From the NCBI RefSeq assembly GCF_000730425.1, contig NZ_CP008896.1:1178001-1242000 (forward strand): a stretch of DNA of 64,000 nucleotides. The letters are read 5' to 3'. The stretch comes from Pseudomonas fluorescens. GTDB lineage: Bacteria; Pseudomonadota; Gammaproteobacteria; Pseudomonadales; Pseudomonadaceae. A program made the translations under genes and the position numbers. The notes beneath the pieces were generated by a model. That model was not told the origin of the DNA and searched no databases. It saw only the letters and a list, made by a program, of their open reading frames with translations. This document shows, in pieces, positions 16,576 to 25,698 of this stretch (its first letter is position 1; each line of letters starts with the position of its first letter).

Positions 16576-17616
16576 CTAGCGTGCAGCCCAGGCGTTGAAG
16601 CGTTGCTCCAACTCTTCCCCGTGATCCACCCAGAACGCAGCATTCATCGCCTGCGCTTGAGCGAGGTTGGCCTGAGCCGTCGGCAGTTGCTGCTGCACCG
16701 CCTCAGGCAACAGTTTCAGTGCATCACGATGCACCGGCCCGTAAGGAATCTCCTCGGAGAACACCTTCTGCGCCTGCGGCTGGCTGGCAAAGGCAATGAA
16801 GTCCTCGGCCAGTGCCTTGTTCGGCGTGCCCTTCACCACTGCCCAGTACTCCGGGTCGTACAGGCTTTGCGGCCAGACGATACCCAGTTTCATCCCTTCC
16901 TTCTGCGCCGAGGCAATACGCCCGTTATAGGCCGCACTCATCACCACGTCACCGGCGATCAACCACTGCGCCGGTTGCGCCCCGGCTTCCCACCACTGGA
17001 TATTGCCCTTGATCTGGTCAAGCTTGGCAAACGCCCGGCTCACCCCTTCAGGGGTCGCCAGTACCTCGTACAGCTGTTCTCGTTTGACCCCGTCAGCAAG
17101 CAAGGCGATTTCCAGAGTGTACTTGGCACCCTTGCGTAAACCACGCTTGCCGGGAAACTCGCTGACGTTCCAGAAGTCGGCCCAGGAGGTCGGCGCCTTG
17201 GCCAGTTTGTCATGGTCATAGGCCATGACCATCGACCAGACGTAAGTCGCTACCCCGCACTCGCTGAAGGTGCCCGGCACCAACTGCGCGGCATCACCGA
17301 AACGCGCCGGGTCCAGGCGCTCGAACAGGCCTTCGTCACAACCGCGCAGCAACTCCGGGCTTTCGACTTCGACCACGTCCCAGCTGGTGTGGCCGACGTC
17401 GACCATGGCTTTGATCTTCGACAGTTCACCGTTGTATTCGCCGGCGACGACGCGTCCTGCACCGCTGGCGTTGAAAGGTTGGAAATAGGCCTTGTCCTGG
17501 GCCTGTTTGGTGGCACCGCCAAAGGAGATGACGGTGAGGTTCTGCGGCGCGGCCTGAACGGCACCGCACAGTAAGGCCAAGGCAAAGGGAACACTGCAAC
17601 GCAAGGATCTGGACAT
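16576..17616 (-). CDS. Periplasmic polyamine-type ABC substrate-binding protein
   Basis: This is a 346-residue protein. Residues 1-22 form a signal peptide ending AVQA. The mature part begins PQNLTVISFGGATKQAQDKA, typical of the spermidine/putrescine (PotD/PotF-like) extracellular binding proteins. No permease or ATPase of the same system is nearby, so it may be an orphan binding protein or feed a distant transporter. It is the last gene of the catabolic unit and follows the aminotransferase after a 10-bp-stem hairpin. A role in capturing the amine substrate is an inference. Confidence 0.85.
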   Translation of the reverse strand: MSRSLRCSVPFALALLCGAVQAAPQNLTVISFGGATKQAQDKAYFQPFNASGAGRVVAGEYNGELSKIKAMVDVGHTSWDVVEVESPELLRGCDEGLFERLDPARFGDAAQLVPGTFSECGVATYVWSMVMAYDHDKLAKAPTSWADFWNVSEFPGKRGLRKGAKYTLEIALLADGVKREQLYEVLATPEGVSRAFAKLDQIKGNIQWWEAGAQPAQWLIAGDVVMSAAYNGRIASAQKEGMKLGIVWPQSLYDPEYWAVVKGTPNKALAEDFIAFASQPQAQKVFSEEIPYGPVHRDALKLLPEAVQQQLPTAQANLAQAQAMNAAFWVDHGEELEQRFNAWAAR

Positions 17617-17635
17617 GGATCTGTTCCTCAGGAAA

Positions 17636-17659
17636 GCCGGCTCGTCCGTACGAGCCGGC
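17636..17659 (-). promoter_or_regulatory. Strong hairpin between aminotransferase and binding-protein genes
   Basis: GCCGGCTCGT (17636-17645) and ACGAGCCGGC (17650-17659) form a perfect 10-bp stem with a four-base loop. It has no U-tract. It sits after the aminotransferase stop and before the binding-protein start, a place where hairpins commonly stabilise the upstream mRNA or damp read-through. Confidence 0.6.
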
Positions 17660-17669
17660 GTACGGGGGC

Positions 17670-19052
17670 TTACAGCAGACCGTATTCGCGCGCAGTGCGG
17701 TCTACGGCGATACGGGTCTTGTCGACCAGCTCATCGATCTCGGCTTTGCCGGCAACCAGCGCCGGGGCCATGATCATCCGGCCCAGGGTCGAGCGGATGA
17801 TCAGGCCTTCTTCGAAGCCGATGGTGCGGCAACGCCAGGCGATGTCGTTTTCATTGGCGAAGCGTTTGCGGCTGGCCTTGTCCTCGGCAAACTGCAGTGC
17901 CGCGACCAGGCCGGTGCCTTGGATTTCACCAATCAGCGGGTGATTGCCGAACACCTCGCGCAAGCAGCGCTGCAGGTAGGGGCCGGTGTCCTGCTTGACC
18001 TGGGTGACAATGCCTTCATCGCGCAGGGCCTTGAGGTTGGCAATCGCCACGGCCGCAGCCACCGGGTGGCCGGAATAGGTCAGGCCGTGGGCGAACACCC
18101 CGCCCTGCTCCACCAGCACCTGAGCCATGCGTTTGGACAGGATCAGGCCGCCCATGGGGATGTAGCCGCTGGTCAGGCCCTTGGCGATCGACAGGGTGTC
18201 GGGCTCGAAACCGAAGTGCTGGTGGGCGAACCACTCACCGGTGCGGCCAAAACCACCAATCACTTCATCGGCGCACAGCAGCACATCGTATTGGCGGCAG
18301 ATACGCTGAATTTCCGGCCAGTAGCTTTCTGGCGGGAAGATCATCCCGCCCGCGCCCTGGAAGGGTTCGGCAACAAAGGCGGCAACGTTCTCGGCACCCA
18401 GTTCGAGAATCTTCTCTTCCAGCTGGCGCGCTGCGCGCAGACCGAATTCAGCCGGGGTCAGGTTGCCTTCATGGGCGAACCAATATGGCTCGTCGATGTG
18501 CGCGACATCGGGAATCACCCCGCCCATGTCGTGCATGAACTTCATCCCGCCCAGCGCCGTCGCGCCCAGGGTCGAACCGTGGTAGCCGTTCCAGCGGCCG
18601 ATCATGATTTTTTTCTGCGGCTTGCCGAGGATCTGCCAGTAGCGGCGCACGGTACGGATCAGCACCTCGTTGGCTTCGGAGCCGGAGTTGGTGTAGATCG
18701 CGTGGCTGTAGTGGCTGGGCAGCAGGCTGAACAGCAGCTCCGACAGCTCGACCACCGCCGGGTGGGTGGTGTGGAAGAACATGTTGTAGTACGGCAGCTG
18801 TTCCAGCTGGCGGCTGGCGGCAGCAGCAAGGTCCTTGCGGCCATAGCCGAGGTTGGTGCACCACAGGCCCGACATGCCGTCCAGATAGCGTTTGCCGTCG
18901 TTGTCCCAGAGCGCCAGGCCTTCGCCACGGACGATCACCCGCGGGCCTTCCTCGTTCAGGGCTTTCTGGTCGAGAAACGCATGGATGTGGTGCGCCGCAT
19001 CCAGGGCCTGGTAATCGCCGGTGCTACGGTCGGTGTTCACTTGAGCGGTCAT
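17670..19052 (-). CDS. Class III PLP aminotransferase (SpuC-like)
   Basis: This 460-residue fold-type I enzyme has NSGSEANE (phosphate-binding part), WNGYHGSTLGATALGG, the acid motif LCADEVIGGFGRTGEWF, and SIAKGLTSGYIPMGG with the Schiff-base lysine. The overall pattern resembles putrescine/cadaverine-pyruvate and beta-alanine-pyruvate transaminases of Pseudomonas (SpuC group). It would convert a primary amine to an aldehyde, which the aldehyde dehydrogenase encoded upstream can oxidise. The ATG has AAGGAG upstream and lies 11 bp after the permease stop. The exact substrate is unknown. Confidence 0.88.
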   Translation of the reverse strand: MTAQVNTDRSTGDYQALDAAHHIHAFLDQKALNEEGPRVIVRGEGLALWDNDGKRYLDGMSGLWCTNLGYGRKDLAAAASRQLEQLPYYNMFFHTTHPAVVELSELLFSLLPSHYSHAIYTNSGSEANEVLIRTVRRYWQILGKPQKKIMIGRWNGYHGSTLGATALGGMKFMHDMGGVIPDVAHIDEPYWFAHEGNLTPAEFGLRAARQLEEKILELGAENVAAFVAEPFQGAGGMIFPPESYWPEIQRICRQYDVLLCADEVIGGFGRTGEWFAHQHFGFEPDTLSIAKGLTSGYIPMGGLILSKRMAQVLVEQGGVFAHGLTYSGHPVAAAVAIANLKALRDEGIVTQVKQDTGPYLQRCLREVFGNHPLIGEIQGTGLVAALQFAEDKASRKRFANENDIAWRCRTIGFEEGLIIRSTLGRMIMAPALVAGKAEIDELVDKTRIAVDRTAREYGLL

Positions 19053-19063
19053 TGCGAGTCTCC

Positions 19064-20488
19064 TTATTGGTTTTTATCGTTGCCAGCCACGCTTGCGGTT
19101 TGCAGCGGCTCGGGCTTGAACAGGGGTTTGCCCATCACGCACTTGATCCACAGCACGGCGATGATCGAGACGATCAGCAGTACCAGGCCGGCGTAGGCAA
19201 AAATCGAGAAGGTCATCTCCGGGCTTGGCGACACGTTCCAGATGGCAAAGAGCATGCCGGCGATGCCGAAAATCTGTGGCAGCGGGTAGAACGGTGTGCG
19301 GAACGGCCGATGCACCTGCGGATAACGGCGGCGCAGGGCAATCACGTTGATGTGGGTGATGATGTAGGCCAGCAGCCAGGCCAGTGCGGCGGCCAGCAGC
19401 AGCTGGTTGATCGCGTCCGGATGGTCGTGCATCAACAGCAGTGGCAGGCCAGTGATCGCAGCGACGAACAGCACGGCTACCCAAGGTGCGCCAGTACGTT
19501 TGCCCTGACGCTTGAGAATGCCGAACGCCTGGCCGTTGCAGGCCATGCCGAAGAGCATGCGCGGGATGGCGGCCAACGAGCTGTTGAGGGTGCTGCAGGT
19601 GGCAGTGATTGCCGCGGTGACCAGGAACACCTTGCCGGTTTCACCGAACACGGTGGTAGCGAACAGATAATGCGGCAGGCCGTTGCTGGCCAGCTCCGCC
19701 TGGGGCACGGTGAGCAAGGCACCGAAGGCGTACAGGGCGATGATGACAAAGATGATGGTCAGGCCGAGCATCATCGAACCGGGGATGTTGCGTTCCGGGC
19801 GCCGGGTTTCTTCCACCAGCGGGCAGACAAATTCGGCGCCGACAAAGCCCCACACCGCCATCGCTGTCAGCGCAATCACCCCCAGCCCCAAAGGATTCCA
19901 GCCCGCGCTTTCAAACAGGCCCGGGTTGGGCGAGACGATATCGCTGTTCATCGCGCTCAGGCCCATCACCAGCAGCACCACCACCATGACCACCGCCAGC
20001 ACAGTCTGCAAGCGGGCGAAGATGTCGATGTTGAACAGGTTGAGCACGGTGAACAGGGCCAGCACCGCAAGGGCCACGGTCAGCGGCGGCATCGAGTGCG
20101 GGTAGACCTTGTCGATGATGAACTCCATCAACAGCAGCTCTGCCGACAAGGCGAACATTGCCACTACCACGTAACCGGAAAAGGTCGCGAGGATGGCCGG
20201 GAATTGGCCGATGGCCACCTCGGTGTAGCTGCTCAGACTGCCGGCGCGGGGGATCATCAAGGCCAGCTCGGAGAACGAGCAGGCGTAGCTCAAGGCCAAC
20301 AACCAGGCCAGCGCCAGCGGCACGATGAAACCGGCCCCGGCAATACCGACGCCTTGCAGCATCAGCACCATCACCCCTTGTGACACGACCAGACCGATGG
20401 CCACGGCCAACAAAGCGGTCAGGCCCAGTTTCTTGCTACTCACAGGCGGCGCCAGGGCGCCTGTGGACACGCTTGCATTACTGTTCAT
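19064..20488 (-). CDS. APC-family amino acid/amine permease
   Basis: This 474-residue protein has about 12 hydrophobic segments. The APC-superfamily start is GLTALLAVAIGLVVSQGVM, followed by PRAGSLSSYTEVAIG and the AVWGFVGAEFVCPLVEETRR segment. It probably imports the amine or amino acid that the flanking enzymes degrade. GGAG lies upstream of the ATG. It is separated from the aldehyde dehydrogenase gene by about 130 bp containing a REP pair, so the two may be only partly co-transcribed. Confidence 0.88.
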   Translation of the reverse strand: MNSNASVSTGALAPPVSSKKLGLTALLAVAIGLVVSQGVMVLMLQGVGIAGAGFIVPLALAWLLALSYACSFSELALMIPRAGSLSSYTEVAIGQFPAILATFSGYVVVAMFALSAELLLMEFIIDKVYPHSMPPLTVALAVLALFTVLNLFNIDIFARLQTVLAVVMVVVLLVMGLSAMNSDIVSPNPGLFESAGWNPLGLGVIALTAMAVWGFVGAEFVCPLVEETRRPERNIPGSMMLGLTIIFVIIALYAFGALLTVPQAELASNGLPHYLFATTVFGETGKVFLVTAAITATCSTLNSSLAAIPRMLFGMACNGQAFGILKRQGKRTGAPWVAVLFVAAITGLPLLLMHDHPDAINQLLLAAALAWLLAYIITHINVIALRRRYPQVHRPFRTPFYPLPQIFGIAGMLFAIWNVSPSPEMTFSIFAYAGLVLLIVSIIAVLWIKCVMGKPLFKPEPLQTASVAGNDKNQ

Positions 20489-20557
20489 CGGTTGCTCCGT
20501 TTTGTTGTTGTCTTTTTTGAGAACAGATCGGTGTTGCTATTGGGGCTGCTACGCAGC

Positions 20558-20612
20558 CCATCGCCGGCAAGGCCAGCTCCTACACTGGTTCAGCCGGCCT
20601 TGCCGGCGATGA
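20558..20612. repeat. REP pair, GCCGGC type
   Basis: Two inverted REP copies (ATCGCCGGCAAGGCCAGCTC and GCCGGCCTTGCCGGCGATG) face each other with a short spacer. The left copy is slightly diverged (GGCCAGCTCC). It lies between the aldehyde dehydrogenase stop and the permease start, within one transcription direction. Confidence 0.85.
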
Positions 20613-20617
20613 GCCCC

Positions 20618-22111
20618 TCAACCGCGCAACTGAATCCAGATAGTCTTGAGCTGCGTGTACTTGTCGAACGAATGCAGGGAAAGATCCCGGCCAAACCCCG
20701 ATTGCTTGCCACCACCAAAAGGCACGGTGACATCCAGGGCATCGACGGTATTCACCGACACCGTCCCGGCATTCAGCCGCCGTGCCACGCGATGCGCGCG
20801 ATTGAGGTCATCGGTCCACACCGAGGCGGCCAGGCCATAGATGTGATCGTTGGCCAGGGCTACTGCCTGGTCTTCGTCGTCAAACACGCTGACCGCCAGC
20901 ACCGGGCCGAACACTTCTTCGCGAGCCAGGGTCATGTCGGCGGTGACGCCAGTGAAAATCGTCGGTTCGATGAAGTTGTCCGAGCCGTCGAAGCTCAGTT
21001 GCCGTCCACCGCACACCAGTTGCGCGCCTTCGCCCCGGGCCTGCTCGATGTACTGCAGGATCCGCTGGGTCTGCCGCGCATCGACAATGGCGCCGGCGCT
21101 GCTGGCTGGGTTCAGCGGGTTGCCGGGTTGCCACTGGCGGGCTTTTTCGGTCAGGCGCTGGACGAACTCATCGGCAATCGAACGCTGCACCAGCAGCCGC
21201 GAGTTGGCCGAACAGACTTCGCCCTGGTTGAAGAAGATCCCGAACGCGGCTTTTTCCGCCGCCAGGTCGAGGTTCTGGCAATCGGCAAACACCAGGTTCG
21301 GGCTCTTGCCGCCGCACTCCAGCCACACTTGCTTGAGGTTCGATTGCGCCGCGTACTGCATGAAGTACTTGCCGACTTCGGTGGAACCGGTGAACACCAG
21401 CGCATCGACGTCCATGTGCAGGCCCAGCGCCCGTCCAGCCTCCTCACCCAGCCCCGGCACCACGTTGAGCACACCTGCCGGGATACCGGCCTCCAACGCC
21501 AGTTCAGCCAGACGCAGGGCCGAGAACGGCGACTGCTCGGCGGGCTTGAGCACCACGCTGTTGCCGGCGGCCAGGGCCGGAGCGAGTTTCCACGCGGCCA
21601 TGTCCAGCGGGAAGTTCCACGGCACCACGGCCGCGACCACACCCAGCGGCACGCGGGTGATGGTCGCCAGGACGTTGCTGGCCGTCGGCGCTACCTGGTC
21701 ATAGAGCTTGTCGAGGCTTTCGCCGTACCAGGCAAACACATGGGCGGCGCCCGGTACGTCGATATTCCAGGCGTCCATCACCGGCTTGCCCATGCTCAGC
21801 GAGTCAAGCAAGGCCAGCTCATCGCGGTGTTCAAGCATCAGCTGCGACAGGCGCAGCAATACTTTCTTGCGCTCGGTCGGTGCCATCTTCGCCCAGGGCC
21901 CCTGTTCGAAGGCACGGCGGGCACTGCTCACCGCCTGGTCGACTTCGGCCTGGCCGCAGGCAGCGACGCGGGCCAGCACGCGATTGCTGGCCGGGTTGAT
22001 CACCTCAAAACGCGCGCCACTTTGCGCTTGATGCGGCTCACCGTCGATCAACGCGGTATCGATCAGCCGTTGTTGCGCTGCCAGGGTCGTCCAGTCTTTG
22101 AAATCGTTCAC
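20618..22111 (-). CDS. Aldehyde dehydrogenase (PuuC/gamma-aminobutyraldehyde type)
   Basis: This 497-residue enzyme of the ALDH superfamily has the conserved PWNFPLDMAAWKLAPALAAG segment, FTGSTEVGKYF, LECGGKSPN with the general-base Glu, and NQGEVCSANSR with the nucleophilic Cys. The pattern resembles gamma-glutamyl-gamma-aminobutyraldehyde or aminoaldehyde dehydrogenases. The start is GTG with AAGGAG just upstream. It is encoded 20 bp after the M20 deacylase gene. It should oxidise the aldehyde produced by the aminotransferase or by amine oxidation to an acid. Confidence 0.9.
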   Translation of the reverse strand: MNDFKDWTTLAAQQRLIDTALIDGEPHQAQSGARFEVINPASNRVLARVAACGQAEVDQAVSSARRAFEQGPWAKMAPTERKKVLLRLSQLMLEHRDELALLDSLSMGKPVMDAWNIDVPGAAHVFAWYGESLDKLYDQVAPTASNVLATITRVPLGVVAAVVPWNFPLDMAAWKLAPALAAGNSVVLKPAEQSPFSALRLAELALEAGIPAGVLNVVPGLGEEAGRALGLHMDVDALVFTGSTEVGKYFMQYAAQSNLKQVWLECGGKSPNLVFADCQNLDLAAEKAAFGIFFNQGEVCSANSRLLVQRSIADEFVQRLTEKARQWQPGNPLNPASSAGAIVDARQTQRILQYIEQARGEGAQLVCGGRQLSFDGSDNFIEPTIFTGVTADMTLAREEVFGPVLAVSVFDDEDQAVALANDHIYGLAASVWTDDLNRAHRVARRLNAGTVSVNTVDALDVTVPFGGGKQSGFGRDLSLHSFDKYTQLKTIWIQLRG

Positions 22112-22130
22112 TGCAGACTCCTTGTTGTTA

Positions 22131-23291
22131 TCAATTGTTGGAGAGGTACACAGCCAGCCGGTCCATCAGGCGGTCGCAGGCCGCCATCTGCTCGACACTG
22201 ACAAATTCGTCGGGCTTGTGCCCTTGCTCCATGCTGCCGGGGCCACAGACCACGGCGGGTATTCCAGCCTGGTCAAACAAGCCACCTTCGGTGCCAAAGG
22301 CCACGGTGCTGAAGTCGTCGCTGCCGCACAGCTGCGCAATCAGTTGCGCGGCGGCGCTTTCGGGGGCGGTAGCCAGGCCCGGGTAGGCCGAAATCGGTTC
22401 GAAGCGGATGGCGGTGTCGGCCTTGACTGCCTGCATGGCTGGCAACAGCGTTTGCTCGGCGTAGGCTTGCAGTTCCTCGAGTACCGTTTCAGGCTCGAAC
22501 GCCGGCAAGGCACGGACCTCGAAGTCGAAACGGCAATCGGCCGGGACAATGTTCAACGCCGTCCCACCCTGAATCACCCCGACTTGCACCGTGGAATAGG
22601 CCGGATCGAAGCGCTCGTCGTGATACTCCGGCGCAGCCAGACGCTGGCCGATCTCGCCGAGGCGGCCAATCAGTCGCGCCGCCTGTTCGATGGCATTCAC
22701 GCCATAAGGCGCGTAGGCCGAGTGGCACGGCGCGCCTTTTACATGACAACGCATGGCCAGCTTGCCCTTGTGGCCGAGCACCGGTTTCAGTTCGGTCGGC
22801 TCGCCAATCAGGCACAGCGCCGGCTGCTTGATGCGTTGTGGCAACACTTCAAGCAGACTGCGCACGCCCAGGCAACCGACCTCCTCGTCATACGAGAACG
22901 CCAGGTGCACAGGCCGGCGCAGTGGGCTTGCCAGGAACACCGGGACGGCAGCCAGCACCGAGGCCAGGTAGCCCTTCATGTCCGCCGCGCCGCGCCCATA
23001 GAGTTTGTCGTCGCGCTCACTCAGGGCGAATGGCTCAACCGTCCACGCCTGACCGTCCACCGGCACCACATCGGTATGCCCCGACAGCACCACCCCGCCC
23101 GCCACTGCCGGCCCGATGCTGGCCAGCAGGTTGGCCTTGCTGCGCTCGGCGTTGTAGATCAGCTCGCAGCTCACCCCCAGACCGTGCAGGTAGTCACGCA
23201 CGAACTCGATCAAGGCGAGGTTCGAGTCGCGGCTGACCGTGGCAAAGCCGATCAGCTTTGCCAGCAAGGCGCGGCTGCGCAGCTCACTCAT
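22131..23291 (-). CDS. M20 metallopeptidase/deacylase (ArgE-like)
   Basis: This is a 386-residue M20 enzyme with the metal-site motifs GHTDVVPVDGQAW, GRGAADMKG and YDEEVGCLG. The closest pattern is acetylornithine deacetylase ArgE. In this context it more likely removes an acyl or carbamoyl group from a catabolic intermediate than serves arginine synthesis. I place the start at the ATG at 23291, which overlaps the DUF1028 stop by 8 bp; an in-frame start five codons upstream (23306) is less likely. Confidence 0.88.
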   Translation of the reverse strand: MSELRSRALLAKLIGFATVSRDSNLALIEFVRDYLHGLGVSCELIYNAERSKANLLASIGPAVAGGVVLSGHTDVVPVDGQAWTVEPFALSERDDKLYGRGAADMKGYLASVLAAVPVFLASPLRRPVHLAFSYDEEVGCLGVRSLLEVLPQRIKQPALCLIGEPTELKPVLGHKGKLAMRCHVKGAPCHSAYAPYGVNAIEQAARLIGRLGEIGQRLAAPEYHDERFDPAYSTVQVGVIQGGTALNIVPADCRFDFEVRALPAFEPETVLEELQAYAEQTLLPAMQAVKADTAIRFEPISAYPGLATAPESAAAQLIAQLCGSDDFSTVAFGTEGGLFDQAGIPAVVCGPGSMEQGHKPDEFVSVEQMAACDRLMDRLAVYLSNN

Positions 23292-23958
23292 CGCCCGGCA
23301 CTCCATAGCTCGGCGCCAGGGTCGGGTTCAGTGCACGGGTCAGGTAGTCCTGCAGCTGTGGCTCGTAGGCGTCCCAGAGTTTGTGCAGCTCACCGATGGG
23401 ATTCTCATCAGCCCAGTCGACGCGCAGATCGACAATCGGCCAGACCAGCTCGCCGACCACCGAAACAGCCGCCGAATGCACCGCACCGGCTTCTCCACCG
23501 GCGTCCTGCCCGGCTTGCAGTGCCGTCAGCAACCGCGCCGCCAGGCAGCCTTCGCTGGATTCGAAGGCTGCGACCATGCGCTCGATCACCGCCGTGTTGG
23601 CCAGCAGGTTGCCGGCAGCGACACATTGCTCACCGGCCAGGGCATTATGCGTACCCAGGGTGTGGTTACCGCTGAACACGGCGGTACGCCCCTGCGCATC
23701 GACGACCGCAACCTGGCGATACTGGTTGTAGCCGTTGCGGGTCAGCGCATGGTCCAGCGCCTGGTGCGGCGCCAATCCTTCACCGAGGGCATCCAGTACC
23801 TGCGGCCCGAGGGCTGGCAAGGTGATGTTCTGGCTCGATACCGCCCCCACACCCGAGCGCAGCCAGGGGCAACGCGCGCCCACGGCAATGCTCGATGAAC
23901 TGATGGCAATTCCCAGCTGACCGGTTTCGGCGCAGCGGCCGACGATGGAAAAGGTCAT
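23284..23958 (-). CDS. DUF1028 family protein (Ntn-hydrolase-like)
   Basis: This is a 224-residue protein starting MTFSIVGRC and continuing TGQLGIAISSSSIAVGARCP, the beginning of the DUF1028 family. The family is thought to have an N-terminal-nucleophile-hydrolase-like fold and often sits beside RidA and M20 genes in catabolic operons; its reaction is not established. It lies 10 bp after the RidA gene and overlaps the deacylase gene. It is a likely amidohydrolase in the same pathway. Confidence 0.85.
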   Translation of the reverse strand: MTFSIVGRCAETGQLGIAISSSSIAVGARCPWLRSGVGAVSSQNITLPALGPQVLDALGEGLAPHQALDHALTRNGYNQYRQVAVVDAQGRTAVFSGNHTLGTHNALAGEQCVAAGNLLANTAVIERMVAAFESSEGCLAARLLTALQAGQDAGGEAGAVHSAAVSVVGELVWPIVDLRVDWADENPIGELHKLWDAYEPQLQDYLTRALNPTLAPSYGVPGDE

Positions 23959-23968
23959 GACACGCTCC

Positions 23969-24379
23969 TTATTCGGGGATGACCGCGATCACGTCGATTT
24001 CCATCAGCCACTGCGGCTGGCCCAGCGCACTGACCACCAGTCCGGTCGAAATCGGGAATATGCCCTTGAGCCACTTGCCGACTTCCTGGTACACCGGCTC
24101 GCGGTAGCGCGGGTCGATCAGGTAGGTGGTGGTCTTGACGATGTGGCTCAGGTCGCTGCCGGCCTCTTCCAGCAATTGCTTGACGTTGCGCATGGCCTGC
24201 TCGGCCTGCGCCCGTGGATCACCGAGGCCTATCAGCTGACCGTTGAAATCGGTGCCGACCTGGCCACGGACATACACGGTGTTACCGGCACGCACCGCCT
24301 GGCAGAGGTCGTTGTCCAGGGTCTGGTTCGGGTAGGTGTCTTGGGTGTTGAACATGCGGATGCGAGTATGGGTAGGCAT
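23969..24379 (-). CDS. RidA family protein
   Basis: This is a 136-residue YjgF/YER057c/UK114-fold protein. Motifs include NTVYVRGQVGTDFNG, QAEQAMRNVKQLLEEAGSDL and VVSALGQPQWLMEIDVIAV. RidA proteins hydrolyse reactive enamine/imine intermediates; pathway-specific members such as this often act on products of flavin amine oxidation. The ATG at 24379 shares one base with the stop of the monooxygenase gene (TGATG), implying coupling and a direct functional link. Confidence 0.9.
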   Translation of the reverse strand: MPTHTRIRMFNTQDTYPNQTLDNDLCQAVRAGNTVYVRGQVGTDFNGQLIGLGDPRAQAEQAMRNVKQLLEEAGSDLSHIVKTTTYLIDPRYREPVYQEVGKWLKGIFPISTGLVVSALGQPQWLMEIDVIAVIPE

Positions 24380-25698
24380 CAACGGACTTCCATAAGGGCG
24401 GCTGATTGGGTGGTGGTCTCAGGGGTTTCGGCCTGGCGTTGCGAAGCATCCCGATAGTCGAAATAGGCGCGCTGCTTGATGATGTGCTCGGCAATATGCC
24501 GGGCGTCGTGCCACACGCCCCAGATAAAGGCCGAGCCGCGACGGGCCAGCCATGGCAGGCCGACAAAGTAGATACCCGGTTCGCGCGAAACCCCGCGCTG
24601 GTGCTGCGGCTTGCCGTCGGCCTTGAAGGCATCGACCTGCAACCAGGCGTAATCGACCGAATAGCCGGTAGCCCATATGATCGTGGTGATACCGACCTTG
24701 GCCAGGTCCAGTTCGAGGATCGGGTTGCTCAGGCACTCAGGGTCCGCAAGCATGATGCGTGCTTCAGGCTCTGGCGGCAGGTCCAGGCCATTGCTGGCGA
24801 TGTAGGCGTCGGCGGCGTCGAGCAGCGCCAGGTAGTTTTCGTCGCCGAGGGCAATGTTCTCGGCCAGGTTCGACGCGAAGCTGACCACACCGCCTTTGAA
24901 TGCCTGGGTCAGACCCACGAGGGTGATGCCCTGCTGCGCCAGACGGCGGAAGTCCACGGTATGGCCTCCGCGGGCGCCGCTCACTGCGATGGTGACGTGC
25001 TCTTTGCCCGGCTGCACACCCTCGGCATCCCACAGGCCGAGCACCCCCAGCCACCAGCAGAAATCGCGGTTGCGATAGGCACGCGGCGGACGATCATGAG
25101 CGCCCACCGACAGGTACACCTGCTTGCCGGCACGCTGCAGCTCATCAGCAATCTGCACGCCCGAAGAACCGGCACCCACCACCAGCACAGCGCCTTGGGC
25201 CAGTTGCTCGGGATTGCGGTAGTCGGCGGAATGGATCTGCGCGACCTTGCTGTCTACCGGAGCGATGCCAGGAATGACCGGACGCTGGAACGGGCCAGTG
25301 GCAACCACCACATTGTTGGCCTCGATCACACCGTCCGAGGTTTCAACGGTGAAGCCAGGGCGACCAGCATTGCGTTGCACCTTGGTGACGTCGATACCGG
25401 TACGCACCGGCACGTTGAATTTCTGTGCATAGGCTTCGAAGTAGTTGGCTACCTGGTCTTTAGGCGCAAAGGCGTCAGGATCCAGACCCGCAAACTCCAG
25501 GCCCGGAAAGCGGTCATGCCAGGCCGGGCCATTGGCAACCAGCGAATCCCAGCGCCCGGTACGCCAGGCTTCGGCGATTCGGTTGCGCTCCAGCACCAGG
25601 TGCGGCACGCCAAGTCGGCTCAGGTGTTCGCTCATGGCCACACCGGCTTGCCCGGCGCCCACTACAAGCGTGTCTATTACGGTCTTATTGTTTGTCAT
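24379..25698 (-). CDS. FAD-dependent monooxygenase (CzcO/FMO-like)
   Basis: This 439-residue two-dinucleotide-fold flavoprotein has VVGAGQAGVAMSEHL near residue 12, a second Rossmann motif VVGAGSSGVQIADEL, and the ATG motif IIWATGYSVDYAWL. It resembles the CzcO/flavin-containing monooxygenase group that oxygenates amines or ketones with NAD(P)H. It is the first gene of the eight-gene unit, so the substrate is probably attacked by oxygenation early. The canonical FMO fingerprint FxGxxxH is not present in strict form, so an amine-oxidising or Baeyer-Villiger activity remains open. Confidence 0.82.
   Translation of the reverse strand: MTNNKTVIDTLVVGAGQAGVAMSEHLSRLGVPHLVLERNRIAEAWRTGRWDSLVANGPAWHDRFPGLEFAGLDPDAFAPKDQVANYFEAYAQKFNVPVRTGIDVTKVQRNAGRPGFTVETSDGVIEANNVVVATGPFQRPVIPGIAPVDSKVAQIHSADYRNPEQLAQGAVLVVGAGSSGVQIADELQRAGKQVYLSVGAHDRPPRAYRNRDFCWWLGVLGLWDAEGVQPGKEHVTIAVSGARGGHTVDFRRLAQQGITLVGLTQAFKGGVVSFASNLAENIALGDENYLALLDAADAYIASNGLDLPPEPEARIMLADPECLSNPILELDLAKVGITTIIWATGYSVDYAWLQVDAFKADGKPQHQRGVSREPGIYFVGLPWLARRGSAFIWGVWHDARHIAEHIIKQRAYFDYRDASQRQAETPETTTQSAALMEVR

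Noticed and set aside
20492..22201. A 569-codon open frame on the plus strand opposite the aldehyde dehydrogenase
   Set aside because: The minus-strand ALDH has all catalytic motifs and a good start; the plus-strand frame has none.
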